This document shows positions 55,093 through 62,943 of a stretch of 64,000 nt of DNA, one piece after another (the first letter of the stretch is position 1; each line of letters opens with the position of its first letter). The position numbers and the translations under genes were made by a program. The notes below the pieces were generated by a model. That model was given only the letters and a program-made list of their open reading frames with translations. It did not search any database and was not told the origin of the DNA. Origin of the DNA: Lacihabitans sp. LS3-19 (lineage in GTDB: Bacteria; Bacteroidota; Bacteroidia; Cytophagales; Spirosomataceae); contig NZ_RJUA01000004.1 in the NCBI RefSeq assembly GCF_024343575.1, positions 124,001 through 188,000 on the forward strand, written 5' to 3'.

Positions 55093-55791
55093 CTATATTG
55101 GGGAAGAAAGTATTATTTTTTCAGGTAAACTTCCAAAAGTCCTAACAATCATAAATCTTGCAAAAAGTTCTTCAGAGTACCAATTGTCAGATTTTGTTTT
55201 AGTAATTACATCTTTATGATGGGCACCTTTATAAGCAAACGATTTCATAGATTCCACATCTTTCCAAATAGAAAGTGTGGCTTGTTTTAAAAAAGGTATT
55301 TCTCCAAAACCTATAGAATAGATTAAACCAGGCGTCTGACTTAAGTTTTCAGCTACCTTGGGTACATTTTTCCAAAAATCATTAGCTTTCCACAAATTTA
55401 TAGTTGCACGTGTAAGTACAGCTATATTATTAATTGGCTTTTCTGTAGATGTTATTTTAAACGGTTCTTGTTTGTCCCAAAGTCCGTGAGATTGTATTGG
55501 AGACAGTATTATAGAGAATTCTGTTTTGGAGAAGTAATTAATGTATCGGAAGATTTTACTCTTATTTCTGTAATCTTCAAATTCTGATTCTTTATCCCAA
55601 GTAAAAAAATAAACCCATTGCCCTAAGTCAGGTTTGATATCAAATGTGCCATTTTTGCCTGTTCCCATTAACTTTCTGAATTTTGGGCCTCCATTATCAA
55701 AAAATAAAAGGATCCTGAAAACTATCATTGAAAAAAAACCAAAAATGATTTTTATGCCAGTATACTTTACTACGGTTATTGTTGTTAGCAT
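55093..55791 (-). CDS. Spheroidene monooxygenase (CrtA)-like protein
   Basis: A 232-residue protein related to CrtA, the carotenoid ketolase. Diagnostic stretches are LTRATINLWKANDFWKNVP near 142-160 and GFGEIPFLKQATLSIWKD near 178, followed by SFAYKGAHHKDVI and WYSEELFARF. One N-terminal hydrophobic segment is present (IIFGFFSMIVFRILLFF). CrtA homologues in Bacteroidota often lie apart from carotenoid genes, so a pigment role is only possible, not shown. No other carotenoid gene is in the window. Confidence 0.82.
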   Translation of the reverse strand: MLTTITVVKYTGIKIIFGFFSMIVFRILLFFDNGGPKFRKLMGTGKNGTFDIKPDLGQWVYFFTWDKESEFEDYRNKSKIFRYINYFSKTEFSIILSPIQSHGLWDKQEPFKITSTEKPINNIAVLTRATINLWKANDFWKNVPKVAENLSQTPGLIYSIGFGEIPFLKQATLSIWKDVESMKSFAYKGAHHKDVITKTKSDNWYSEELFARFMIVRTFGSLPEKIILSSPI

Positions 55792-55877
55792 ATACTGAGA
55801 TTTTTAAACTTTTCGAAGTATTTTTTCGTATTTATCATATAATATATGTTTAAGTCTATTTCAATTAACTAAATATC

Positions 55878-56642
55878 ATGAAAATCGTTTTATTTTTTTT
55901 CGTTTCTTTAATTTTTATTCAAAGTTGTTTTGCTGTAGATTCTCCAACTTCTAACGCAGCACCTATTTCTCATGATATCTTTGATAGACTTTTGAAAAAA
56001 TACGTCACAGATAAAGGAGAGGTTAATTATGCGGGTTTTAAAAAAGAGCAGAAAGAGTTTGCTAAATACCAAGATTTGATCTCTAAAAATGCACCAGCAA
56101 GCAATTGGTCAAAAAACGAAATATTAGCGTATTGGATCAATGCATACAATGCATTCACGATTCAATTAATATTAGATAATGCCGATCAAAAAATTACGAG
56201 TATCAAAGATATTGGAAGTAAAATAAAGATTCCTTTTGTAAATACCCCTTGGGATGTGAAATTTATAGAAATTGGCGGCAAAAAGATGGATTTAAATAAT
56301 ATCGAACACGGTATAATAAGAAAACAATTTAAGGAACCACGTATACATTTTGCATTGGTATGTGCCGCAAAATCGTGCCCGCCGCTTAGAAATGAAGCAT
56401 TCACAGCTGAAAGATTAGATGCTCAGTTAAACAGTCAAGCAGAAAAATTCATAAACGATGATTCAAAAAATAACGTTTCAGCAAATTCGGCAGAAGTTTC
56501 GAAGATATTCGATTGGTATGGGATGGATTTTAAGCCTACACCAATTATTGATATATTAAATAAATACTCTAAAACTAAAATAAGCAACAAAGGTAAAATT
56601 ACTTTTAAAACATACGATTGGGCTCTCAATGGTTCGCTTTAA
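55878..56642 (+). CDS. Exported DUF547 protein
   Basis: A 254-residue protein with a signal peptide ending near CFAVDS, possibly lipid-anchored at Cys (IQSC). The DUF547 domain has YVTDKGEVNYAGFKKE near 42, LAYWINAYNAFTIQLIL near 83, INNIEHG-like DLNNIEHGIIR near 137, and HFALVCAAKSCPPLRNEAF near 152. The conserved Cys, His and Asn recall a papain-like fold, but no activity is established for the family. The DASH cryptochrome gene follows after 81 bases. Confidence 0.9.
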   Translation: MKIVLFFFVSLIFIQSCFAVDSPTSNAAPISHDIFDRLLKKYVTDKGEVNYAGFKKEQKEFAKYQDLISKNAPASNWSKNEILAYWINAYNAFTIQLILDNADQKITSIKDIGSKIKIPFVNTPWDVKFIEIGGKKMDLNNIEHGIIRKQFKEPRIHFALVCAAKSCPPLRNEAFTAERLDAQLNSQAEKFINDDSKNNVSANSAEVSKIFDWYGMDFKPTPIIDILNKYSKTKISNKGKITFKTYDWALNGSL

Positions 56643-56723
56643 AAAGTTAGAGGTATTAATTTTATTCTTTTTTTGTTTCTTTTACCAATCACATTGAAGA
56701 ACTTTGTTTTTTATTATTAAAAT

Positions 56724-58124
56724 ATGAGCAACGTTCTTTTTTGGTTTAGAAACGATCTTCGACTTCACGACAATGAGGCACTACTAAAAGCTGCTCAGCA
56801 GGGCAGTGTTGTGCCAGTTTATATTATAGATACTAGATTATTTCAGAATACTTTTTTAGGATTCAAACGTACAGGAAAGTTTAGAATTAAGTTTTTGTTA
56901 GAATCTTTGGTCAACCTAAAAGAGAATCTTCAGAAAATTGGCTCAGATTTAATCGTTAAGGTAGGGATTCCTGAGAAGGAACTATTTGATTTAGCGGTAG
57001 AATACAATGTAGAGCACGTTTATTGCTCAAAAGAAGTTACCCAGGAGGAGACAACTGTAGAGGCGGAGTTCTCTCAAAAACTCAAAACAAAAAACATAGA
57101 AATGGAATTGTTTTGGGGAAATACGCTCGTTCATGTGCGAGATTTGCCTTTTCAAATCCATTTTGTTCCTGATGTTTTTACAGATTTTCGTAAGAAAGTT
57201 GAAAACTCATGGAAAATTCGTCCGGTTTTTGAATCGGTAACTTCTATAAACTCTCCTTCAAATATTGAAAAGACTCAAGTGCCCACGATGGAGGACTTGG
57301 GTTACGAAAGTTTTAGCAAGCACGCCAATGATTTGATTGATTGGAAAGGTGGGGAAAGTCAAGCTTTAAGCAGATTAAATGAATATGTTTGGGAAAAAAA
57401 ATTAGTTCATAATTATAAAAATACCAGAAATGAGCTTAAAGGGAAGGATTTCTCTTCCAAGTTCTCTGCCTATTTAAGTTTAGGATGTATTTCTCCAAGG
57501 AAAATATACTTTGAGATTAAAAAAGCGGAAGAGGAGCGAGGAGCCAATGAATCAACATATTGGTTGATTTTTGAATTACTCTGGAGAGATTATTATTATT
57601 TTATTGCTTTAAAATTTGGCGTTAGGCTTTTCAAAAGAGCAGGTATCAAAAACGATTTTAACAGAAGGTGGAAACGCAATCGTGAGCATTTTAAAAGATG
57701 GATGGATGGAACTACAGGAATTCCGTTTATAGATGCTTGTATGCGAGAATTGAAAGAAACGGGTTACTTGTCAAACCGCGGCCGCCAAAATGTTTCTAGT
57801 TATTTCACAAAAGACCTTGGCTTGGAATGGTGGTGGGGAGCTATGTATTTCGAAAGTCAATTGGTTGATTATGAGGTTTGTAGTAACTGGGGTAATTGGA
57901 ACTATTTGGCAGGAATAGGTACAGATCCAAGAGAAGACAGGTATTTTAGTCCTGTAAGTCAAGCCAAAAAATACGATCCGCAAGCAGAGTACATTAGGTT
58001 TTGGCTTCCAGAGCTTTCGATGGTTTCAGATGAAGTCATTCTAGAAATCAACGAGCTCAAGGATATATTAAACGAAACGATTGATTATCCTATATCAAGT
58101 ATACCAAAAAACAAAAAATGGTAA
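56724..58124 (+). CDS. DASH-family cryptochrome/photolyase
   Basis: A 466-residue flavoprotein. The N-terminal alpha/beta antenna domain starts VLFWFRNDLRLHDNEAL. The FAD domain has FSAYLSLGCISPRKIYFE near 250, ELLWRDYYYF near 291, TGIPFIDACMRELKETGYL near 331, and SNRGRQNVSSYFTKDLGLEW near 351. The WGNWNYLAGIGTDPREDRYF segment near 393 is typical of the DASH group. Members repair cyclobutane dimers in single-stranded DNA with blue light. A sensory role has been suggested for some. Confidence 0.93.
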   Translation: MSNVLFWFRNDLRLHDNEALLKAAQQGSVVPVYIIDTRLFQNTFLGFKRTGKFRIKFLLESLVNLKENLQKIGSDLIVKVGIPEKELFDLAVEYNVEHVYCSKEVTQEETTVEAEFSQKLKTKNIEMELFWGNTLVHVRDLPFQIHFVPDVFTDFRKKVENSWKIRPVFESVTSINSPSNIEKTQVPTMEDLGYESFSKHANDLIDWKGGESQALSRLNEYVWEKKLVHNYKNTRNELKGKDFSSKFSAYLSLGCISPRKIYFEIKKAEEERGANESTYWLIFELLWRDYYYFIALKFGVRLFKRAGIKNDFNRRWKRNREHFKRWMDGTTGIPFIDACMRELKETGYLSNRGRQNVSSYFTKDLGLEWWWGAMYFESQLVDYEVCSNWGNWNYLAGIGTDPREDRYFSPVSQAKKYDPQAEYIRFWLPELSMVSDEVILEINELKDILNETIDYPISSIPKNKKW

Positions 58125-58193
58125 TTGTTACCGCTTAACACTGAATCGGAATATTCTATAAATATTTATTTTTTTAGTATTCGATAGTTTAAT

Positions 58194-58201
58194 TAAATTT
58201 G
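58194..58201 (+). promoter_or_regulatory. Candidate -7 box for lemA
   Basis: TAAATTTG matches TAnnTTTG, 29 bases before the LemA start codon. Confidence 0.5.
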
Positions 58202-58229
58202 AGAAATTTTAACAAAAAATAAACTGAAA

Positions 58230-58823
58230 ATGAAAAAAGGAACACTAGCAATCGTAGCAGTTCTTCTGTTGTTTGGAATGTATGGATGTAGTTCATACAA
58301 TGGTTTAGTAGGAAAAGATAACAATGTTCAAAAGCTTTGGGCTGATGTACAAACACAATATCAAAGAAGGTCTGATTTAATTGGAACTTTGGTGAAAACT
58401 GTTCAAGGTGCAGCTGATTTTGAAAAAGGTACTTTGACAGAAGTAATTCAGGCTAGGGCTTCTGCTACGCAAACTAAGTTTGAAGCCAAAGATCTAACGC
58501 CAGAAAATATGGCAAAATTCCAAGCTGCTCAAGATCAACTAAGTGGTTCTTTGAGCCGTTTGATGGTCACAGTAGAACAATATCCTAATTTAAAGGCAAA
58601 TCAAAACTTTTTAGACCTTCAGGCTGAACTTGCAGGTACGGAAAACAGGATTGCGGTAGCGAGAAGAGATTTTAACGGTGCTGTTGGCGAATATAACCTT
58701 TCAGTTCGTTCGTTTCCAAATAACATTATGGCAGGGATATTCGGATTTGCAGTTAAAGGCTTTTTTGAAGCATCAGATAAAGCACAATCAGCTCCTGATG
58801 TTAACTTCGATTTTAAGAAATAA
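58230..58823 (+). CDS. LemA-family protein
   Basis: A 197-residue protein anchored by an N-terminal hydrophobic segment with a lipobox-like GMYGC (Cys20). The helical LemA domain follows: NNVQKLWADVQTQYQRRSDL near 32, GTLTEVIQARASATQ, YPNLKANQNFLDLQAELAGT near 115, and the end ARRDFNGAVGEYN. Its partners are two TPM-domain genes directly downstream, the usual association of LemA. The function is unknown. A terminator lies between it and the next gene, so LemA may be made in excess. Confidence 0.93.
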   Translation: MKKGTLAIVAVLLLFGMYGCSSYNGLVGKDNNVQKLWADVQTQYQRRSDLIGTLVKTVQGAADFEKGTLTEVIQARASATQTKFEAKDLTPENMAKFQAAQDQLSGSLSRLMVTVEQYPNLKANQNFLDLQAELAGTENRIAVARRDFNGAVGEYNLSVRSFPNNIMAGIFGFAVKGFFEASDKAQSAPDVNFDFKK

Positions 58824-58829
58824 TTTAAT

Positions 58830-58854
58830 AGCCCGTTAATCACGGGCTTTTTTT
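58830..58854 (+). terminator. Terminator between lemA and the first TPM gene, abutting its ATG
   Basis: A 6-bp AGCCCG/CGGGCT stem (58830-58835 with 58843-58848) with a 7-base loop is followed by a T7 tract that ends at 58854, and the next ATG begins at 58855. Some readthrough is needed if the downstream genes share the lemA promoter. Confidence 0.85.
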
Positions 58855-59283
58855 ATGTTTATCCTTTCAGAATTACAGCAAAAAAACATTGTTGAAGCTA
58901 TTAAATTGGCCGAAACAAATACTTCGGGTGAAATCAAAGTTCACATTGAGGAAAATTGCTCTTCAGACAATCCTATGGTAAGAGCTGAGGAAGTATTTAA
59001 GTATTTGTCTTTGCATAAAACAGCCCTTAGAAATGGCGTTTTGTTTTATTTAGCCTATGAAGATCGCAAGTTTGCTGTTTTAGGTGATTCAGGTATAAAC
59101 AATAAAGTAGGTCAGACTTTCTGGGATTCTACAAAAGATTTGTTGGCTAAGCACTTCAAAGATGGAGATTATGAAAAAGGTTTATGTCTAGGAGTTGAAG
59201 AAGCCGGAAAACAATTAAAAGCCTATTTTCCTTATCAGTCTGACGACAAAAATGAAATTTCGGACGAAATAAGCCGAGGATAA
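58855..59283 (+). CDS. Soluble TPM-domain protein
   Basis: A 142-residue TPM_phosphatase-type domain without a signal peptide. Key segments are ETNTSGEIKVHIEENCS near 20, GVLFYLAYEDRKFAVLGDSGIN near 60, WDSTKDLLAKHFKDGDYEKGL near 90. The absence of a signal peptide and of the Gly-rich tail separates it from the next gene. The role is unknown. LemA and two TPM genes in a row is a recurrent set. Confidence 0.88.
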   Translation: MFILSELQQKNIVEAIKLAETNTSGEIKVHIEENCSSDNPMVRAEEVFKYLSLHKTALRNGVLFYLAYEDRKFAVLGDSGINNKVGQTFWDSTKDLLAKHFKDGDYEKGLCLGVEEAGKQLKAYFPYQSDDKNEISDEISRG

Positions 59284-59287
59284 AAAC

Positions 59288-60058
59288 ATGCGTAGAATTC
59301 TTATTTTTTTTATTTTTTTCAAATCTTTTTTGAGTTTTGGTCAGGATATTCCTGAAAAACCCAATCCCCCAAAATTGGTGAATGACTTCGTAGGAGGATT
59401 GCTAAGTGATGCTCAAAAACAAGCCTTAGAGCAAAAGCTTGTGGCTTACAATGATTCTACATCTACTCAAATTACAGTTGTAATTATTAAATCAGTAGAA
59501 CCTTATGATATTGGGGATTATGCTTTGCAATTAGGTAGAAAATGGGGAGTAGGACAAGAAGGCAAAAACAATGGCATAGTTTTACTTTGGGCACCTGGCG
59601 ATAGAAAAGTAACGATTCAGACTGGTTATGGCATGGAAGGTGTTTTGCCAGACATGTATGCCAAAAGGATTATTTCAGATGTAATTGCTCCAAATTTCAA
59701 AGCTGTTCAATATTATCAAGGACTTGATCAGGCAACTTCGGAAATCATGCGGTATGCCTCAGGTGAATACACAGCTGATCCAGCAGAGGATGGAGATGCA
59801 TTTTTAGGCTTTTTTATTATTTTGATTATTGCCATTTTCGTCATTTGGGTTTTATACAAAATAGGCAAAAATGGCGGCGGAGGAAATGATAATGGAACCC
59901 CATTTACTACCTATACAGGTTGGGGTAGGCAGTCAGGCAACTTCGGTGGAGGTTGGAGTAGCGGCGGTGGTGGCTGGTCCGGTGGTGGCGGAGGCGGAGG
60001 CTTTGGTGGCTTCGGCGGTGGTAGTTTCGGCGGCGGCGGTGCCAGTGGAGGATATTAA
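59288..60058 (+). CDS. Membrane-anchored TPM-domain protein with Gly-rich tail (YgcG-like)
   Basis: A 256-residue protein. It has a signal peptide (ends SFLSFGQ), a periplasmic TPM domain at about 28-155 (LVNDFVGGLLSDAQKQALEQ, NDSTSTQITVVIIKSVE, WGVGQEGKNNGIVLLWAPGD, VTIQTGYGMEGVLPD), a membrane helix near 178-194 and a cytoplasmic tail of Gly/Ser/Phe repeats. It starts four bases after the soluble TPM gene. Bacterial members of this type, such as YgcG, have no settled activity. Confidence 0.9.
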   Translation: MRRILIFFIFFKSFLSFGQDIPEKPNPPKLVNDFVGGLLSDAQKQALEQKLVAYNDSTSTQITVVIIKSVEPYDIGDYALQLGRKWGVGQEGKNNGIVLLWAPGDRKVTIQTGYGMEGVLPDMYAKRIISDVIAPNFKAVQYYQGLDQATSEIMRYASGEYTADPAEDGDAFLGFFIILIIAIFVIWVLYKIGKNGGGGNDNGTPFTTYTGWGRQSGNFGGGWSSGGGGWSGGGGGGGFGGFGGGSFGGGGASGGY

Positions 60059-60075
60059 ACTTAATCTATAAATTG

Positions 60076-60107
60076 AAATACCTGTTCAAAAGAGCAGGTA
60101 TTTTTTT
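60076..60107 (+). terminator. Terminator after the LemA-TPM group
   Basis: A 12-bp stem with one G-T pair (AAATACCTGTTC with GAGCAGGTATTT, loop AAAA) runs into a T-tract. Confidence 0.88.
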
Positions 60108-60110
60108 GTT

Positions 60111-60259
60111 GGTGGAGCGATTTTTCAAATCGCTCAAAATAGTATTATTGTACCCATAACCGTAAAGCGATTTTGTAAATCGAAGGAAACCATGTTAAAC
60201 TAAAGTTTTTTTTGGAACTAAAAATCAAGGATTATGTGCGATTGAAAAATCGCACCACC
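60111..60259. repeat. 149-bp palindromic element with 18-bp inverted ends
   Basis: The ends (60111-60128 and 60242-60259) match as inverted repeats at 17 of 18 positions (GGTGGAGCGA at the left, GGTGGTGCGA at the right, read inward). Inside lie three hairpins: a 9-bp GAGCGATTT stem (60115-60135), a 6-bp CGATTT stem (60168-60182) and an 8-bp GTGCGATT stem (60236-60255). The element has no ORF and resembles a REPIN or MITE. Confidence 0.88.
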
Positions 60260-60262
60260 TTA

Positions 60263-61966
60263 TTACAAATTCCCCTTCTTCAATTCACTTACAGCAAAGT
60301 CAGCTGCACGAGCAGTTAAAGCCATATAGGTAAGAGAAGGGTTTGCACAACTATTGGAAACCATACATGCTCCATCTGTTGCAAAAACATTCTCAGCACC
60401 CCACACTTGGTTATTTTTGTTTAGTATTGAATCTTTAGGCGTATGACCCATGCGAGCAGTTCCCATTTCATGAATGCAACGTCCAAACCCTTCAAAATCA
60501 TCATAAGTACCAATGTCTTTGTAACCAGCGGCTTCTAGCATTTCTGCCGCGTCGTTTACCATGTCTTTTCGCATCAGTCTTTCGTTTTCTCCTATTTCTG
60601 CCGAGAAATTCAAAAGCGGCATACCCCATTCATCTTTTTGGTCTTCTACTAGCCACATTTTGTTTTCGAAATATGGTAAGGTCTCGGCAAATGCACCGAG
60701 AGAAATATTCCAAGGGCCAGGTTTTGAAGCATTTTGTTTGAAATCTAAGCCAAATTCGTCATCGGGTATATTCCAACCTCTACCACTGCCACCTTCATAG
60801 CCAAATCCTCTCAAATAGTCGCGTTTATCACTACCCACGTTTCTGTATCTCGGTACATAAAAACCATTGGGTCTCCTGCCATAATAATATTGATCCTCAA
60901 ATCCTTCCACACCTGCATAAGCTCCTGCCGAAAAGTGATGGTCCATTAAATAATGTCCCAACACTCCGCTATCATTTCCCATTCCATTAGGAAATCTTTT
61001 GCTTTTTGAATTCATTAAGATAGAAGTTGAGGCCATAGCTGAAGCATTTAGGAAAATGATTTTTGCAGAAAAATCTATTACTTCTTTACTGGTTTTATCT
61101 ACAACCCTAACGCCTGAAGCTTTTCTTGTCTTTTCTTCATAAATTATCTCCGTTACCACACTGTTGGGTCTAACCGTAAGGTTGCCTGTTCGCATAGCGG
61201 CAGGAAGTGTAGCAGATTGCGTACTGAAATATGCACCATAAGGACAACCACGCCAACACATATCACGAGCTTGGCACTTGGCTCTTCCGAGTGCAGTTTG
61301 TTCTTCGGTAGGTTCAGTAATGTGTGCCTGACGCGGAGGTATGATATGTCTACCCTTAAATTTTTCGTTTACTATACCTTTTAAATGAGTCTCGACACAA
61401 GTCAAGTCAAAAGGTTTCTGAAATATCCCATCGGGGAGATGAGGCAAATTTTCTTTACTTCCAGAGATTCCCGCAAAACGCTCAACATAGTCATACCAAG
61501 GAGCTATGTCTTTGTACCTTATCGGCCAATCGGCTCCCACGCCTTCTTTAATATTTGCTTCGAAATCTAAATCGCTAAATCTCAATGCTACGCGTCCCCA
61601 AGTTAAACTTTTTCCTCCTACTTGCCAGCTACGTATCCAATCAAAGCGTTTTTCTTCTAAATAGGGATATTCTATGTCTTTTACAAACATATCCTTAGAT
61701 GCCTCTGAAATTGTAAATCCCGTACGCTCATTTATAGGATAGTCTTTCATTTCCTCTAAAGGCATTTTGATATTTCTATGAGGGAAATCCCATGGATTTT
61801 TGGTGGCTGTATCGTAATCTTTGATATGCTCTATATTTCTACCTCGGTCTAACATTAAAACTTTCAGACCTTTTTCGCAAAGTTCTTTTGCTGCCCATCC
61901 TCCTGAAATTCCCGAACCTATCACGATAGCGTCGTAGGTTAATTGTTCCTTGCTTTTTATCTGCAT
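60263..61966 (-). CDS. GMC-type FAD oxidoreductase (gluconate/glucoside dehydrogenase-like)
   Basis: A 567-residue flavoprotein. The FAD loop is VIGSGISGGWAAKEL near 17, the FAD-adjacent signature is GGKSLTWGR near 117, a Cys-rich segment CQARDMCWRGCPYG is near 235, and the C-terminal domain has the catalytic His in CIHEMGTARMG near 505 and Asn in CANPSLT near 548. It lacks a Tat signal. Members oxidise sugars or sugar acids and pass electrons to a membrane partner. No gluconate dehydrogenase subunit 3 gene is beside it. A second, related gene lies 1 kb away. Confidence 0.92.
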   Translation of the reverse strand: MQIKSKEQLTYDAIVIGSGISGGWAAKELCEKGLKVLMLDRGRNIEHIKDYDTATKNPWDFPHRNIKMPLEEMKDYPINERTGFTISEASKDMFVKDIEYPYLEEKRFDWIRSWQVGGKSLTWGRVALRFSDLDFEANIKEGVGADWPIRYKDIAPWYDYVERFAGISGSKENLPHLPDGIFQKPFDLTCVETHLKGIVNEKFKGRHIIPPRQAHITEPTEEQTALGRAKCQARDMCWRGCPYGAYFSTQSATLPAAMRTGNLTVRPNSVVTEIIYEEKTRKASGVRVVDKTSKEVIDFSAKIIFLNASAMASTSILMNSKSKRFPNGMGNDSGVLGHYLMDHHFSAGAYAGVEGFEDQYYYGRRPNGFYVPRYRNVGSDKRDYLRGFGYEGGSGRGWNIPDDEFGLDFKQNASKPGPWNISLGAFAETLPYFENKMWLVEDQKDEWGMPLLNFSAEIGENERLMRKDMVNDAAEMLEAAGYKDIGTYDDFEGFGRCIHEMGTARMGHTPKDSILNKNNQVWGAENVFATDGACMVSNSCANPSLTYMALTARAADFAVSELKKGNL

Positions 61967-61987
61967 TTTTTATTTAAGTAGGTTGTT

Positions 61988-61995
61988 CAAAAATA
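61988..61995 (-). promoter_or_regulatory. Candidate -7 box for the minus-strand GMC gene
   Basis: On the minus strand it reads TATTTTTG, matching TAnnTTTG, 22 bases before the ATG. Confidence 0.45.
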
Positions 61996-62064
61996 CTTGT
62001 TCTGTTTTGGAAATAATAATTTTTAGTGAAGAATAGCGTTTTTTTGAATATTTCCCCCTTCCAG

Positions 62065-62943
62065 ATGAAACATGTATTTCTTTTTTTTTGCTTTCCTTAT
62101 TTTGTTTTTGGACAATTCGTAACGGATTATCCGTCTATTTTGAAATCAAATACGCCGGATTTGGTATTAGAAAAAGTCGTAAATAGTACGCTTAGAACTT
62201 CATTGACTTTTAAATTTACATACAAGAAAAAATCAAATACCAATCCACTAGGCAGGCTTTTAGGCTTAAATCCGGATAAAGTTGCAGTGTGTATTCGTGA
62301 TAAGTCTTTTTTAGTAGATTCATTAAAAGGCAAAAGATATGAAATGTTGAGAGCAATTGACATTCCCTATTGTTCCGCAGGTAGGACTTATCTAAGTAAT
62401 AATCAATCTTTAATTTTTGATTTGTATTTTGAAAGATTGGAGCAAGGCTTGGAGGTTTTTGATTTTAAAGAAGGTGTGTTTTTCGATACAACACTTATCA
62501 ATAGGAATACTTGGGAAATATCAGGTATCGAAGCATTAAATCCTAGAGAAGGAGAGGTTAGTAAAATAAAAAATAGTAAAAGCAGTATTCATATAGCTAA
62601 AAGTGAAGAAGATAGTGGAAAGTTTTATTTTGTAGAAACCAAAGCAGAATTACTCCCAGAATCGGAAATTAGGCTTCAAGAATTCTTAAAATTAAATTTA
62701 GATAAATTACAAAACGCCAAAAAAATATTAATAGAAGGGCATACAGACCGAATAGGAGATTATGAAAAAAATAGGACATTGAGTCTTCAGCGAGCGGATT
62801 TGATAAATGAGATTCTTTTAAAGGAAAACATAGATAAAAATATTATTCAAGTAAAAGGATACAGTCATTTGAAAATTTTAAGTTTTAGGCGAGACGAAGA
62901 ATCAAAAATAAAAAATAGGAGAGTAGAGGTTAAGATTATGTAA
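62065..62943 (+). CDS. Exported OmpA-like protein
   Basis: A 292-residue protein with a signal peptide (MKHVFLFFCFPYFVFG). The N-terminal half (about 20-190) is beta-rich and not recognised. The C-terminal OmpA peptidoglycan-binding domain (about 195-292) has VETKAELLPESEIRLQEFL, IEGHTDRIGDYEKNRTLSLQRA and RRVEVKIM, with the DAP-binding Asp and Arg present. The frame extends to a GTG at 62026, but the ATG gives a clean signal peptide. It lies between two GMC genes and is followed directly by the second one. Confidence 0.85.
   Translation: MKHVFLFFCFPYFVFGQFVTDYPSILKSNTPDLVLEKVVNSTLRTSLTFKFTYKKKSNTNPLGRLLGLNPDKVAVCIRDKSFLVDSLKGKRYEMLRAIDIPYCSAGRTYLSNNQSLIFDLYFERLEQGLEVFDFKEGVFFDTTLINRNTWEISGIEALNPREGEVSKIKNSKSSIHIAKSEEDSGKFYFVETKAELLPESEIRLQEFLKLNLDKLQNAKKILIEGHTDRIGDYEKNRTLSLQRADLINEILLKENIDKNIIQVKGYSHLKILSFRRDEESKIKNRRVEVKIM

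Noticed and set aside
59871-60071. 66-aa Val/Ala-rich frame over the Gly-rich TPM tail
   Set aside because: It is an alternative frame of the Gly-rich repeats, which are the real coding sequence.
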